A stretch of DNA of 64,000 nt from Corticibacter populi (GCF_004217315.1 NZ_SGWR01000002.1:550414-614413), one strand, 5' to 3'; shown: positions 50,625 through 60,547, counted from the first letter of the stretch. Numbers and translations are program-made. Notes: generated by a model not told the origin, from the sequence alone.

Positions 50625-53000
50625 ATGCGCAGCCTGCGGCGGCTGATCGCCACCGCGGCGCTGGGCGCTGGCGCCCTGTGGCTGGCCGGGCCCAGCGCTG
50701 CATGGGCGCAAACGCAAGCACAGGCGCAAACACAGAGGCAATCGCCTAGGCAGGCACAGACGGAAGCGCCGGCAGTGCTGCCTGGCTTCGAGGCGGTACG
50801 GCAGGACTGGCGCGCCTCGGAGACCTGGCTGCTCGATCGCCACGGCCAGCGGCTGCAACGCGTGCGCACCGACTTCTCGGTGCGGCGTGGCGACTGGGTG
50901 GCACTGGAGGACATGTCACCGGCGCTGCTGCACGCCATCGTGCTGACCGAGGACAAGCGCTTCTACGAGCACAGCGGGGTGGACTGGAGCGCCGTCTCGG
51001 CCGCTGCCTGGAGCAACCTCTGGAACGAGCGCACCCGCGGCGCCTCGACCATCACCATGCAGCTGGCCGGGCTGCTCAATGAATCGCTGCGCAGCCGCGC
51101 GGGCGGGCGCAGCTGGCAGCAGAAGTGGCGCCAGCTCTGGTCCGCGCGCGACCTCGAAGACCTCTGGAGCAAGGCCGAGATTCTCGAGGCCTACCTGAAC
51201 CTGGTGCCGTTCCGTGGCGAAATGGTCGGCATCGACGCCCTCTCGCGCAGCCTGTTCGACAAGGCGCCCGACGGCCTGGACCTGCGCGAATCGGCCATTG
51301 CCGCGGCGCTGCTGCGCGCGCCCAATGCCCCGGTGGCCACCGTGGCGCAGCGCGCCTGCCTGGCACTGCAGCAAGGCGGCTCGCACTGGGGCGGGGACTG
51401 CAAGGCACTGGCGCTCTACACCACCGCAGCGCTGCAGCGGCGGCACTTCAACCCGGTCAGCGGGCCGGCGCCCCACTTTGCGCACCACCTGCTGGCCCGA
51501 CAACGGCAGCCAGCAGCCGGCCAGGCGGAGGACGGTCATGCCGAGCAAAGCATCGTCACCAGCCTGGATGCCCGCATCCAGCGCCATGCGCTGCGCAGCC
51601 TGCACACCCACCTGGGCGCGCTGCAGGGCCGCAACGTGCAGGATGGCGCGGTGCTGGTGCTCGACAATGCCAGCGGCGAGGTGCTGGCCTGGGTCGGCTC
51701 CTCCGGTCAGGCGCTCAGCCGCGCCGCCGAGGTCGATGCGGTGCTGGCGCCGCGCCAGCCGGGCTCGACGCTCAAGCCGTTCCTGTATGCCCAGGCCATC
51801 GCCCAGCGGCGCCTGACGGCCGCTTCGCTGCTGCACGATTCCCCTGCGAGCATTCCGACCGAATTCGGCATCTACGCACCGCAGAACTACGACGAAGGCT
51901 ACAAGGGCTGGGTGTCGGTGCGGCAAGCGCTGGGCAGCTCGCTCAACATTCCTGCCGTGCGGGCCCTGCGCATGGTCTCGCCCGAGGCCTTCTCGCAGCA
52001 GCTGCGCGCGCTCGGCCTCTCGCTGCCCGAGCCCTCGGGCTACTACGGCTACAGCCTGGCGCTCGGCGGCGTGGACGCCAGCCTGCTCGAACTCACCAAC
52101 GCCTATCGCACGCTGGCCAATGGCGGCTGGCACAGCGATGTGCGCCTGACTCCCCGGCAGGCACGGAACAGCGCAGAAGACCAGGCGGAAAACCGGGCCG
52201 ACGACACCGGGGGCCAGCGCGTGCTCGATGCCGCCGTGGCCTTCATCGTCACCGACATGCTGGCCGACCGCCATGCCCGCGTGCTCACCTTCGGCACCGA
52301 CAGTCAGCTCGCCACGCGCTTCTGGAGCGCCGTCAAGACCGGCACCAGCAAGGACATGCGCGACAACTGGGCCATCGGCTTCACGCCCCGCTTCACCATC
52401 GGCGTGTGGGTCGGCAATGCCGACGGCTCGCCGATGCAGGAAGTCAGCGGCGTCTCCGGCGCAGCGCCGGTCTGGGCCGACGTGGCCGCCTACCTGCACC
52501 GCCTGCAGCCCGCCCATGCGCCCGCGCCACCGGCCGCTCTGGTGCACCAGGCCGTGCACTACGACATCCCCGCCGGCAACGCGCGCGAGCGCTTCCAGGA
52601 GGCCGACCGGCTCGAATGGTTCCTGCCCGGCACCGAGCAGGCCGTGTTCAGCCTGAACGTGCCGGATGAGGTGCCGGACGAGCCCCCAGCCGACACCGTG
52701 ACCGGGGGTGCCGAGGCCGCGCGTGCGCGCATCCTGCGGCCCGACAGCGGCACCATTCTCGCGCTCGACCCCGACATTCCGCCGCACAACCAGATGCTGC
52801 GCCTCTCGGCCAGCCGCGCCGACGTGCGCTGGTACGTCAACCAGCAGCCCGTCACCGGCCTGACCGACGCGCGCAACTGGTATTGGCCACCCATGCCGGG
52901 ACGCCACCGCATCGAACTGCGCAGCGCCGATGGCGAGCGCCTGCTCGATGCGGTGCAGATCGAAGTGCGCGGCGCCAGCCTCAAGACCAGCGGCGAATGA
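50625..53000 (+). CDS. pbpC: Penicillin-binding protein 1C
   Basis: Bifunctional peptidoglycan synthase. The start at 50625 follows the yfhM stop by four bases; an earlier in-frame ATG lies inside yfhM. The 791-residue protein has a signal/anchor (about 5-28) and a GT51 transglycosylase domain (EDKRFYEHSGVDW, GASTITMQLAGLLN). The transpeptidase domain has Ser381-x-x-Lys384 (GSTLKPF), Ser439-Leu-Asn441 and Lys571-Thr-Gly (VKTGTSKD). The C-terminal BiPBP domain (about 700-790) includes ILALDPDIPPHNQMLRLSA. All catalytic motifs are intact. Confidence 0.95.
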   Translation: MRSLRRLIATAALGAGALWLAGPSAAWAQTQAQAQTQRQSPRQAQTEAPAVLPGFEAVRQDWRASETWLLDRHGQRLQRVRTDFSVRRGDWVALEDMSPALLHAIVLTEDKRFYEHSGVDWSAVSAAAWSNLWNERTRGASTITMQLAGLLNESLRSRAGGRSWQQKWRQLWSARDLEDLWSKAEILEAYLNLVPFRGEMVGIDALSRSLFDKAPDGLDLRESAIAAALLRAPNAPVATVAQRACLALQQGGSHWGGDCKALALYTTAALQRRHFNPVSGPAPHFAHHLLARQRQPAAGQAEDGHAEQSIVTSLDARIQRHALRSLHTHLGALQGRNVQDGAVLVLDNASGEVLAWVGSSGQALSRAAEVDAVLAPRQPGSTLKPFLYAQAIAQRRLTAASLLHDSPASIPTEFGIYAPQNYDEGYKGWVSVRQALGSSLNIPAVRALRMVSPEAFSQQLRALGLSLPEPSGYYGYSLALGGVDASLLELTNAYRTLANGGWHSDVRLTPRQARNSAEDQAENRADDTGGQRVLDAAVAFIVTDMLADRHARVLTFGTDSQLATRFWSAVKTGTSKDMRDNWAIGFTPRFTIGVWVGNADGSPMQEVSGVSGAAPVWADVAAYLHRLQPAHAPAPPAALVHQAVHYDIPAGNARERFQEADRLEWFLPGTEQAVFSLNVPDEVPDEPPADTVTGGAEAARARILRPDSGTILALDPDIPPHNQMLRLSASRADVRWYVNQQPVTGLTDARNWYWPPMPGRHRIELRSADGERLLDAVQIEVRGASLKTSGE

Positions 53001-53138
53001 GGCGCCGACATCAAAGCGCACCAACCCAGCTTTGCCTGACCCAGGCGGACCACAATGTCCCCAAGGCAAGGATGCCCGACACACGAGCAGCGGACAAGTG
53101 GCGAGCGCGCGCTTCAGCGCTATCTTTTGAACAGATTC

Positions 53139-56100
53139 TCAGTCAATCAGCTCGCGCCAGGATATGCGGCGAGCGCGCTGGATGGCAGCCGTCGCATCCG
53201 ATTGCCCGGCATCTTCGACCGTGCTGCCGCCTGAGCTGTCCCTGACCAGAACCTTGATGCTGCCGTCGCTGGCAGTGACAACGGTAAGGCCGACGATCAA
53301 CGAATCGGCGCTAAACTGCTCGGCCGTGACTGCACCGCTGCTGATGGTGAAGTAGTACAACCATGACGCGCCGCCGGATGAGCAGACGTCACCACTGGGG
53401 ATGGCCGTAGAGACGATCAGGCGCGAGCCCGCCCACTCCGCCGCGACGAAAACGCGCTCGCCTGCCTGCGGGAAATCAAGCCACCAGCCAGCACCGCTGC
53501 TCCAGCTCACCGTTCCCACACTGGCGTTGCTGGCCGCGGTGCCATTGATGGTGATGTTCTGCTCGACGAAGTCGCCGCTGGTGCGCACCACGCCCCAGCC
53601 GGTGGCGGTCAACGGGTCACGAATGGCTGCAATCGACTGTACCTGATCGTCAGCGATGTCACTGGTACCGAGATAGCGTCCGGTGGTCACCACCACGACC
53701 GGCTGCGAGGATATTTCGCGCAGCTTTGGCTCGGTTGTGATGGGCTGACCGTTGCCACTGGCATCCTGCATCTGCGCCAACAGCAACGCGGACTGGTATG
53801 GCTGCACCAGATCGTCTACATCAAAGCGCCAGACGTTGCCCAGCATGTCGCCGCCATAAAAGCGCAACACGGTATTGTCGGCACTCGATGACACCCAGGC
53901 GTTGAGCTGGGCCAGCCCACTCGGGGTGTCGGGCGATCCTGCCGTGGTGGCGATGTTCCGCAGGATTTCGCCGCTCCTGGCCGAAACCACGTAGAGGTGC
54001 CCCTTGCCATCCCCGGACGTATTGTTGTAGCCTGAAGAGAAGGCCACCACCCAGGTGCCGTCGGCCAGTTTGGTGACGATCGGCACGCCGTAGCTCAGGC
54101 CGAGGTTGCTGTCGGTAAACTCCCACAGGAGCTTGGGCGACTCGGGAGAGGTGATATCCAGCGCGTAATAGGACTGGCCGCCGGCATTGAGACCGCCGAC
54201 CAACATGGTGCGCCATTCACCATCCCAATACACATCGGCCTGCACGGTCTTGCCGTCGACATAATAGCGGTGCGGATAGCTGCTGTTGGTACCGTAGTTC
54301 TTGTCGGCAAGGTAATAGAGGTTGGGAATCACCGCAGTGGGCACATAGGCCCACTGTTCCTTGCCGGTATTGGCGTTGAAGGCATGGAGCATGCCATCGT
54401 TGGCGCCTGCGTAGACCATCGGCGTGCGGCTGGCCTGTGCGGTCTTGAAGGCGGTGTAACCGCTGTCCGTATAGCTGAACGGCGGTGCGCCCACATAGAT
54501 GGGCTTGCTATTGATGATGTCCCCCAGCAGGCTGTCGCGCGTGCGGAACAGCGGGCTGGTGCTATTGCTGGCGACTTCGTAGCTGCGCTGGCCACGCAGG
54601 AAGTTGACCACATGCTCGCCATTGTTCAGCAAGGTCTTGTTGCTGCTGCTGAGCGAGCTGCATTGCGAAAGTTTCAAGCTGCTGCAAAGACTCGCGAAAC
54701 TGCTGGCGTGACTGCCCTGAAGGTTGGCCCAGGTGAAGCTGGTGAGGTTACCGCCTTGATTGAACCAGATGGTGCGGCTCGAATAGCTGGTACTGGCCAA
54801 TTGGGTGGCGGCGGACCAGATGGCATCGCCATCAACTTCAGCGGTGGTGCCATCGATGGGCCAGGCCACGACATCCCCGCTCCATACCAGGGTGGTGTAA
54901 CTGGCCTCGTAGGCCACGTTGTCGCTGCCCGCAACCAGGTCCAGGGTGCTGGTCGACGCGCCGGAGGCAGAGCCAGTGGATTGCTGCACGGCCGAGACCA
55001 CGCCCTGAATGGCATCGGTCAGGGCGCTGGCATTCATGGCCGAGTAATACTGGCCACGGCCATTGACGGCGGCATGCCAGAGGTCGTCGATATTGGTCGC
55101 GTTACCTCCTCCGTTGGAAGAGCCCAAGTTATATCCATACGGCACAGGCCAGCTTTTGGTGCCGTTGCTCAAATCCACATAGTCGCCCGACGTCTGGTTC
55201 AGGTAGTCCGCATCATAGGACAACGTTCCATTGACGCCCAAGCCAACGGTATAGGTGGTCATGTGCTGGTGAGTCGCCGTGTCGCGCCCCGACGTGGGCA
55301 CAACATCGTCCAGATCGCTGCGCAAGTCGTTCTGATAATAGTAGAAGGCAACATCAGCGAGGGTGTTGGCGGTCTTGGTGGCATCCCGCAGCGGCAGACC
55401 CACATCCGAGCCCGAGTCCATATCGCCAACATAGGTGCTGCCATCCAGTTTCACGCCATAGTCGCCGTTCCAGTAGCCATCGGTAGTCAACAGCGCGAAG
55501 TTGCGCTGACATGCATACTCCATCGGATCGTAGGACTGCCCCGAAATCTTCTTGGCGAAATAGCGTCCTGCCCTGGACAAGGCCACCCGTGATGGCGTGG
55601 TTCCATACGTGGTGGTGCCATAGAGGCTGCTGTAGAAATTGCTCTTCCAGGCAGTATCGAAATCCTGTATGTCCCGGAACGTTGTGCCATTCGTAATGCC
55701 GGTGCGGCCAAGAGTCATGAAGCCGACCCGGTAGCTGTCGTCCAGTTCAGTGAAGGCCTGCCCAACGGCCGTGCGCATCAGTTGCAGCCGCGTGCGATAG
55801 TAGGAATACCAGTTAGCGTAATTGGTGGCCTCGGACGAACTGGAAGTGACTGTCACTTTCGTGAACACACTGCTGCTGGAACTCGCAGAGGTCATGCACT
55901 CCTTGTAGAAAGTGGTGCTGGTGTTCACCGATCCAGAACTGCCGTAGGTCCAGTCCATCGCCGTCTGACTGCCCGTATAGGTGTAGTAAGTCTGACCGCT
56001 GCCCTGGGTGGTCACCGTCCAGTTGCCGGTGCCACTCGAGGAAAAACCGCTGAGACTGACGACCAGGGTGTAGGTATTGCCCGATCTGGTCCAACTGGTC

Positions 56101-56657
56101 ACTGTTCCACTGTAGGAAGTACCATTCCCACGCCTGACCGTCACCGTGCTGCCTGCCGTGAAAGTGGACGTGCTGACGCCACTGTTGAAGGTCAAAGTTG
56201 CGCTCGACCCGCTCGAAGACGAAAGGCTGCTGGCCGTGTAGGAAGATCCCGTGCCCTGAAGATTGACCGTGCTGCTCTGCGTATAACCGTCACTCCAAGC
56301 TGCGGTGAAACTGGCGTCGGGGTAGGAAGTTCCATCCGCATACAACGGCGCCGTGTAAGTGTAGGCGGGGTCATAGGCTACACCATTACATTGGGCTGAG
56401 TAGTAGCCGTAATAGCTGGATCCGCTCATGTTGTCCGGCATGTAGGCCCGGTTCATGCTGGTCGAGTCGTCCAGGATGAACATCAGGTTCGGCTTGGCCT
56501 TGACCTCGGTCATGCTGATCAGCGGCTCGTCGGCAATATCCGTCTCGGCGGCCTGTGCCGGCAGCCAGACCAGCGCAGACAACAGGGGTACAAGCGCGCG
56601 GATGGCAAGTTGTCGGCCTGGGATGGCGGCGCGCGCAAGGCAGGGCAGGAAATGCAT
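53139..56657 (-). CDS. pilY1: Type IV pilus tip adhesin/assembly protein PilY1
   Basis: Large exported protein involved in type IV pilus assembly, adhesion and surface sensing. From the ATG at 56657 it has 1172 residues with a signal peptide (about 18-36). The N-terminal region begins with a von Willebrand A-like segment (NLMFILDDSTSM), interrupted by a long Ser/Thr/Gly-rich low-complexity stretch (about 110-260). The C-terminal half is the conserved PilY1 beta-propeller (SLLGDIINSKPIYVGAP, VYAGANDGMLHAFNANTG, DIYWDGEWRTML-like segment). Last gene of the minor pilin operon and separated from pilX by 18 bases. Confidence 0.93.
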   Translation of the reverse strand: MHFLPCLARAAIPGRQLAIRALVPLLSALVWLPAQAAETDIADEPLISMTEVKAKPNLMFILDDSTSMNRAYMPDNMSGSSYYGYYSAQCNGVAYDPAYTYTAPLYADGTSYPDASFTAAWSDGYTQSSTVNLQGTGSSYTASSLSSSSGSSATLTFNSGVSTSTFTAGSTVTVRRGNGTSYSGTVTSWTRSGNTYTLVVSLSGFSSSGTGNWTVTTQGSGQTYYTYTGSQTAMDWTYGSSGSVNTSTTFYKECMTSASSSSSVFTKVTVTSSSSEATNYANWYSYYRTRLQLMRTAVGQAFTELDDSYRVGFMTLGRTGITNGTTFRDIQDFDTAWKSNFYSSLYGTTTYGTTPSRVALSRAGRYFAKKISGQSYDPMEYACQRNFALLTTDGYWNGDYGVKLDGSTYVGDMDSGSDVGLPLRDATKTANTLADVAFYYYQNDLRSDLDDVVPTSGRDTATHQHMTTYTVGLGVNGTLSYDADYLNQTSGDYVDLSNGTKSWPVPYGYNLGSSNGGGNATNIDDLWHAAVNGRGQYYSAMNASALTDAIQGVVSAVQQSTGSASGASTSTLDLVAGSDNVAYEASYTTLVWSGDVVAWPIDGTTAEVDGDAIWSAATQLASTSYSSRTIWFNQGGNLTSFTWANLQGSHASSFASLCSSLKLSQCSSLSSSNKTLLNNGEHVVNFLRGQRSYEVASNSTSPLFRTRDSLLGDIINSKPIYVGAPPFSYTDSGYTAFKTAQASRTPMVYAGANDGMLHAFNANTGKEQWAYVPTAVIPNLYYLADKNYGTNSSYPHRYYVDGKTVQADVYWDGEWRTMLVGGLNAGGQSYYALDITSPESPKLLWEFTDSNLGLSYGVPIVTKLADGTWVVAFSSGYNNTSGDGKGHLYVVSARSGEILRNIATTAGSPDTPSGLAQLNAWVSSSADNTVLRFYGGDMLGNVWRFDVDDLVQPYQSALLLAQMQDASGNGQPITTEPKLREISSQPVVVVTTGRYLGTSDIADDQVQSIAAIRDPLTATGWGVVRTSGDFVEQNITINGTAASNASVGTVSWSSGAGWWLDFPQAGERVFVAAEWAGSRLIVSTAIPSGDVCSSGGASWLYYFTISSGAVTAEQFSADSLIVGLTVVTASDGSIKVLVRDSSGGSTVEDAGQSDATAAIQRARRISWRELID

Positions 56658-56675
56658 GGATGTCGTCCTAGCGGC

Positions 56676-57362
56676 TCAGAAATGCACGATGGTCTCGGTG
56701 TAGCTGACGGTGTTGCGCGGCCCCTTGGTGCGCACCAGGATGCGGTAGTAAGGGCTGGAAGCGGTGCCCGCGCAGCCTGTTCCCTGGTTCTCGTAGTTGA
56801 TGGCACCCTGGCAATCCCCTGTGCTCGCGGCGCTGGATGCGGCCGCACAGGTGGCCTCGCCGCTGCCATAGGAGCCGGATGCGTCACAAAGCCGGAAGAC
56901 GATCCAGCCGGCCTCATTGCCGTTGATACTGACAGTGCTCGCACTGGGGGTGTAGGCGCAACTCGCGTAGGAGGAATAGCCGCTGCAATAATCACTGTCC
57001 CACTGAATGAGCCGACGGCTGCTGGCATCGTCCGCACGGGCGTAGCCGGTCGGATCAAGGTGCCCATCGGTGCTGGCGTAGTATCCGATGTCCGGCAGAT
57101 CCGCATCGAGGCTGTCGGCGTCCGCGGCGAGCCGGGCATAGAGCACGCTGATGGCTTGCTGTGCGGCGCGATCGGCCGTAACGGTGGCGTCCTGCTTGAA
57201 TGCCAGGTTGCCGGCCACCAACGCGCCGGTGTTGACCGAGCGGACCAGGGCCACACCGGCCAGTATCAGCGCCAGCAGTACCAGCAGCGCGAAGATCAGA
57301 GCCATGCCGCGCTGCTGTCCGCCGCACATGCCCTGACCTGGCGGCACGACAACGGGGGTCAT
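56676..57362 (-). CDS. pilX: Type IV pilus minor pilin PilX
   Basis: A minor pilin-like protein of 228 residues from the ATG at 57362, which overlaps the pilW stop as ATGA; a start four codons earlier is open. The N-terminus has the PilX pattern QRGMALIFALLVLLALILAGVALVRS, where the prepilin peptidase site is the less usual RG-M-A-L, followed by the hydrophobic helix. A globular region with several cysteines follows. Helps prime pilus assembly with PilV, PilW, FimT/FimU and PilE. Confidence 0.87.
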   Translation of the reverse strand: MTPVVVPPGQGMCGGQQRGMALIFALLVLLALILAGVALVRSVNTGALVAGNLAFKQDATVTADRAAQQAISVLYARLAADADSLDADLPDIGYYASTDGHLDPTGYARADDASSRRLIQWDSDYCSGYSSYASCAYTPSASTVSINGNEAGWIVFRLCDASGSYGSGEATCAAASSAASTGDCQGAINYENQGTGCAGTASSPYYRILVRTKGPRNTVSYTETIVHF

Positions 57363-58441
57363 CCGGCATTCCATAGCAGGTTCCTCATCGGAATCATGGT
57401 GTCGAGCAATTGATAGCGGTAGTGCTGCCAGTCATCCCCGACATGCTCGAGATCGAGGCTCAGGCACTGGCTTTCGGCATCGCCGTTGCAGGCATGGGCG
57501 CCGCTGACGGTAGCGCTGCCGAGAACCCACTCGGGTGCGTCCGTGGTGACGGCCTCCTTGTCGTAGTGCGGACTGCGAGCCACCAGCACCAGGCGCACGG
57601 CCAGCACATTGCCCCAGTCGGATACCGATGGCTGCGTGGCTTCGTAGGTGTCGATGGTGGCGTCACTGTTGGTGTCCTTGCCATACAGCGCCCGCATCAG
57701 CACGATTTCAGGATAGGCATCCACGGCGGAAGGCGCGGTCGTAGCCAGATCCGTCATTTGCAACACCGCGCGATCGGCATCGATGCTCCAGCGCCGATAG
57801 ACGGGAATGGCCCCCAGGTCGGAAAGCACACTGCCATCCGCGAAAGCAGCCATACCAGAGGCGTGCCCAAGGCTGTACTGGCTACCGATGGTGGTGATAC
57901 TGCCGAGTTGGAACACCTCGCAGGTGCTGCCATCAGTGACAAGCATCCAGTCGCTGGCACTGAGCCCGGCGGCCGTGGCGGTGATGAAGGCGGTGCCGCT
58001 GACCGCATGGTCCTCGGCCAGTTGGATCGGCATGGCGGCATCGCTGCTGCCGCTGGCGAGAACCGTCACCGCATCGGACGGGTGGTCACTGTCGCCCGGC
58101 GTGATCACAACAGGTGCCAACACAGTTCCGGACAGACCGACCTTGGCAGCGTCGCTGGAGTCTTCCGTCTGGCAACCCAGCCAGTCCCGCGGACCCAGAC
58201 CATAACCGGCCTGGCGGATGTCGCGCTGCAACGCATCCAGCGCCAGCACGCCATTCACATGCGCGTTGGCACCGCTGGTGGGAATGCGTCGATACTGTTC
58301 CGACACCAGGAAAACCTGCGTGATGACCAGCACGGTCAACAGGCCGATGGCCATACCGACCAGCAGTTCCACCAGCGAGACACCATGGGCACCATTGACT
58401 GGCTGCGGCAGGCAGGAAGAAGAAGTTCGATACAAGCTCAT
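57359..58441 (-). CDS. pilW: Type IV pilus minor pilin PilW
   Basis: A 360-residue minor pilin with leader-peptide site HG-VSLVELLVGMAIGLLTV (prepilin peptidase cleavage before Val21), the strongly conserved PilW N-terminal helix with Glu at +5, followed by LQRDIRQAGYG. The rest is a large globular domain. The ATG at 58441 overlaps the pilV stop (ATGA), so translation of the operon is coupled. Confidence 0.9.
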   Translation of the reverse strand: MSLYRTSSSCLPQPVNGAHGVSLVELLVGMAIGLLTVLVITQVFLVSEQYRRIPTSGANAHVNGVLALDALQRDIRQAGYGLGPRDWLGCQTEDSSDAAKVGLSGTVLAPVVITPGDSDHPSDAVTVLASGSSDAAMPIQLAEDHAVSGTAFITATAAGLSASDWMLVTDGSTCEVFQLGSITTIGSQYSLGHASGMAAFADGSVLSDLGAIPVYRRWSIDADRAVLQMTDLATTAPSAVDAYPEIVLMRALYGKDTNSDATIDTYEATQPSVSDWGNVLAVRLVLVARSPHYDKEAVTTDAPEWVLGSATVSGAHACNGDAESQCLSLDLEHVGDDWQHYRYQLLDTMIPMRNLLWNAG

Positions 58442-58902
58442 TCCGTGTAGCTCTCGGCGATCGTGGTCGTGGTGACGTAGCGGTGCTGATCTCCGTTGGG
58501 CATGGTCCAGAAAACGGTGATCTCAACATCGCTGCCGTTGGCGCCCGAACCATCGTTCAGCGCGTTGATGTCGATGATGCACTGCCCCCCGGGCAGCCGT
58601 TCGGCGACCTTGTCGGTCCAGCGCATGCAGGCAGCGGCATTGCAGTCACCATCTGCATCGGCCTTCGCATAGTTCGAGAGATGGGCGATATCCGCCCACA
58701 TCAGGCCGACCATTTCCTGCGCCAGGTATGCCGCATCGGAGCGCATCTGTGTTTGGGTCAATTCGCGCGTCATGCTGACCTGCAGTCCGACCAGGCCCAG
58801 GATTCCGATGACGAACAGGAGGATGGCGACCAATGATTCCAGCAACGCAAACCCGCCTTGGCGGCTGCACTGTGGCAATGACAAACGGTGAACATGTGGC
58901 AT
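58438..58902 (-). CDS. pilV: Type IV pilus minor pilin PilV
   Basis: A 154-residue minor pilin with type III signal GG-FALLESLVAILLFVIGILGLVGLQ (cleavage before Phe18, Glu at +5). The segment LTQTQMRSDAAYLAQEMVGLMWADI is typical for PilV. Start 58902 lacks a clear Shine-Dalgarno, but it lies 18 bases after the fimT stop, consistent with cotranscription. Confidence 0.9.
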   Translation of the reverse strand: MPHVHRLSLPQCSRQGGFALLESLVAILLFVIGILGLVGLQVSMTRELTQTQMRSDAAYLAQEMVGLMWADIAHLSNYAKADADGDCNAAACMRWTDKVAERLPGGQCIIDINALNDGSGANGSDVEITVFWTMPNGDQHRYVTTTTIAESYTE

Positions 58903-58920
58903 GACAGGCTGCTTGTACGG

Positions 58921-59598
58921 TCAGGACGGGCAACGGCGTGGGTCGGTGCCGGTACTGCTCAGCGCCGGGTCGCACAGATGGATCGCACCCGTGCCGGAAA
59001 TCAACAGGCGCAGGCGGCGAAAGGTGTCGGTGGCGTCACCGCTGTTGCTGGCATCACTGGAGTCTCGAATGTCGATGCGGGCAATGGCACTTGCGACGCT
59101 GGAGCTGGCGATGCGACCATAGCCATCGAAGCGAAGGCTGCTGGCGGCGGAGCCGCCTGCATTAACGGCAGCCACCGATACGGAGGCAGCGCCCGCCACC
59201 TCTTTATCGACCACCATCGGCGCCTCGGTCGCGGATGGCTCGGAGGCGCATTGACCAGCAGGGTCGGAGACGCTCACTACCCAGGAGCCGCTGCTGGCCG
59301 AGAGTTGGCAGTCATCATCCATGGCACCCTGGGTATTACCCGCCGCAACCAACCAGAAACCGACTGGCTGGTTACGGCGCATGGCCTCATGGCGTGCGAT
59401 CTGCAGGCCGTTTTGCAAGCTTTGCGCCGTATTGCGGATATTCTGGTTGCGCATCCAGTCGCGCATGTCTGGTGCCACGGCCAGCGCCAACAGCCCAACA
59501 ATGGCCAATACCACCATCAGTTCCAGCAGCGTAAAACCAGCACCACGGCCGGGCATGCCGCCATTCACATCAGGGCCGAGGCTTCGTCTCCGTTGCAT
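58921..59598 (-). CDS. fimT: Type IV pilus minor pilin FimT/GspH-like
   Basis: A 225-residue prepilin with cleavage site GAG-FTLLELMVVLAIVGLLALAVAP and the GspH/FimT-type continuation RNTAQSLQNGLQIARHEAMRRNQPVGFW. A C-terminal globular domain follows, with paired cysteines near the end (LCDP, RRCPS). It could equally be named fimU; the FimT/FimU split cannot be settled by eye. Second gene of the pilin operon. Confidence 0.88.
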   Translation of the reverse strand: MQRRRSLGPDVNGGMPGRGAGFTLLELMVVLAIVGLLALAVAPDMRDWMRNQNIRNTAQSLQNGLQIARHEAMRRNQPVGFWLVAAGNTQGAMDDDCQLSASSGSWVVSVSDPAGQCASEPSATEAPMVVDKEVAGAASVSVAAVNAGGSAASSLRFDGYGRIASSSVASAIARIDIRDSSDASNSGDATDTFRRLRLLISGTGAIHLCDPALSSTGTDPRRCPS

Positions 59599-59613
59599 TT
59601 GAGGAGACTCCGT

Positions 59614-60060
59614 TCAGCAACTGGCCGAGCGCAGTAGCCAGCAAGAAGCAGTCACCACGTTGCCGGCGTACATCGTCGTTTTGCGCGTCCCGGACTCATT
59701 GACGCTGTAGTTGTAGCCAGACGTCAGGCCACCGGAACCACTGGCCGCGAGCGTATAACCTTGCGCATCAGAATCCAGAGTACATTGAAACGAGAAATAA
59801 TTACTCTGTAACGATGAGGCAGAGAGGCGACACGTGCTCTCACCGTAGTTGCGATTGTCTTGATAAGACTGCTCCATCTTCAACTGATAGCTGGACATCT
59901 GGGAAAACGCATCCTGCAGTTGACCGCGCCGCACATAGGACTGGTAGGATGGCACCGCAATGGCCGCAAGAATGGCAATGATGGCCACCACGATCATGAC
60001 TTCGATCAGCGTGAACCCACGGTTGACGGCCGTGCAACCCATCTTGGGCGATAGCATCAT
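59614..60060 (-). CDS. pilE: Type IV pilin, PilE-like
   Basis: A 148-residue pilin with the canonical prepilin site RG-FTLIEVMIVVAIIAILAAIAVPSYQSYV (cleavage before Phe16, Glu at +5). The globular domain has the Cys...Cys D-loop (Cys67 area, Cys90s and C-terminal CWLLRSASC). GGAGAAAAA precedes the ATG at 60060; a second ATG follows directly. First gene of the operon pilE-fimT-pilV-pilW-pilX-pilY1. It resembles the minor pilin PilE of the Pseudomonas-type cluster as much as a major pilin. Confidence 0.88.
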   Translation of the reverse strand: MMLSPKMGCTAVNRGFTLIEVMIVVAIIAILAAIAVPSYQSYVRRGQLQDAFSQMSSYQLKMEQSYQDNRNYGESTCRLSASSLQSNYFSFQCTLDSDAQGYTLAASGSGGLTSGYNYSVNESGTRKTTMYAGNVVTASCWLLRSASC

Positions 60061-60547
60061 CGCGTTTTTTCTCCATCGTCGGCTAAAACAGCCATTCCCA
60101 CAGGCATTCTGATTGGCGTGTCAGTGTCCATTCATGGCACGCACCAGTCAGCCTCGGCACGTCCAGCCGATTGGACCGCCCCGTCGATGAAAATGGCAAT
60201 TAATTTATTGGATATTAATATCCAGAACCAATTAAAGCCAACACCAATATTTCATTTACAGATAATTTACGTAAACATCGATAATATTTACTGAAACATT
60301 ACTTTATTGATTTACTTTAACCTATTATTCATCCATATCGATCCGGTTTTATTGTGTTGCCGCGCAACTCCACAAAGCCCAATGACGATTCGTTGACGAA
60401 AACCCAAATGCATGCTGTCTTATGCGCATGGAAAAAGAGAGGTAGCGCCTCCACCCTCGCCTCAAAAAGAACATCATCTGGCGTTTGGCCACACGACCTG
60501 GCACGCCATGACCGGACGGAGATGCCGGCAGCGGATGTGCGACCGAA
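60061..60547. promoter_or_regulatory. AT-rich intergenic region upstream of the pilin operon
   Basis: A stretch of 487 bases with no gene. The part from about 60190 to 60360 is strikingly AT-rich compared with the rest of the window. It contains a perfect 16-bp palindrome TGGATATTAATATCCA (60209-60224), the palindrome TTTACGTAAA (60266-60275), and further TTTAC copies at 60255, 60287 and 60311. Several TAAT-rich segments could serve as pilE promoter elements or as sites for nucleoid proteins. No sigma-54 -24/-12 element was found. Confidence 0.7.

Noticed and set aside
48011-53084. Long minus-strand frames (676 and 722 codons) opposite yfhM and pbpC
   Set aside because: Same reason: composition-driven antisense frames with no recognisable domain, overlapping intact catalytic motifs on the plus strand.
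55800-56500. Possible repeat array within the pilY1 5' third
   Set aside because: Ser/Thr/Gly codon low complexity, without regular units or spacers; not a CRISPR or tandem repeat.
60061-60547. Sigma-54 promoter for pilE
   Set aside because: No GG-N10-GC element at suitable spacing was found on the minus strand.
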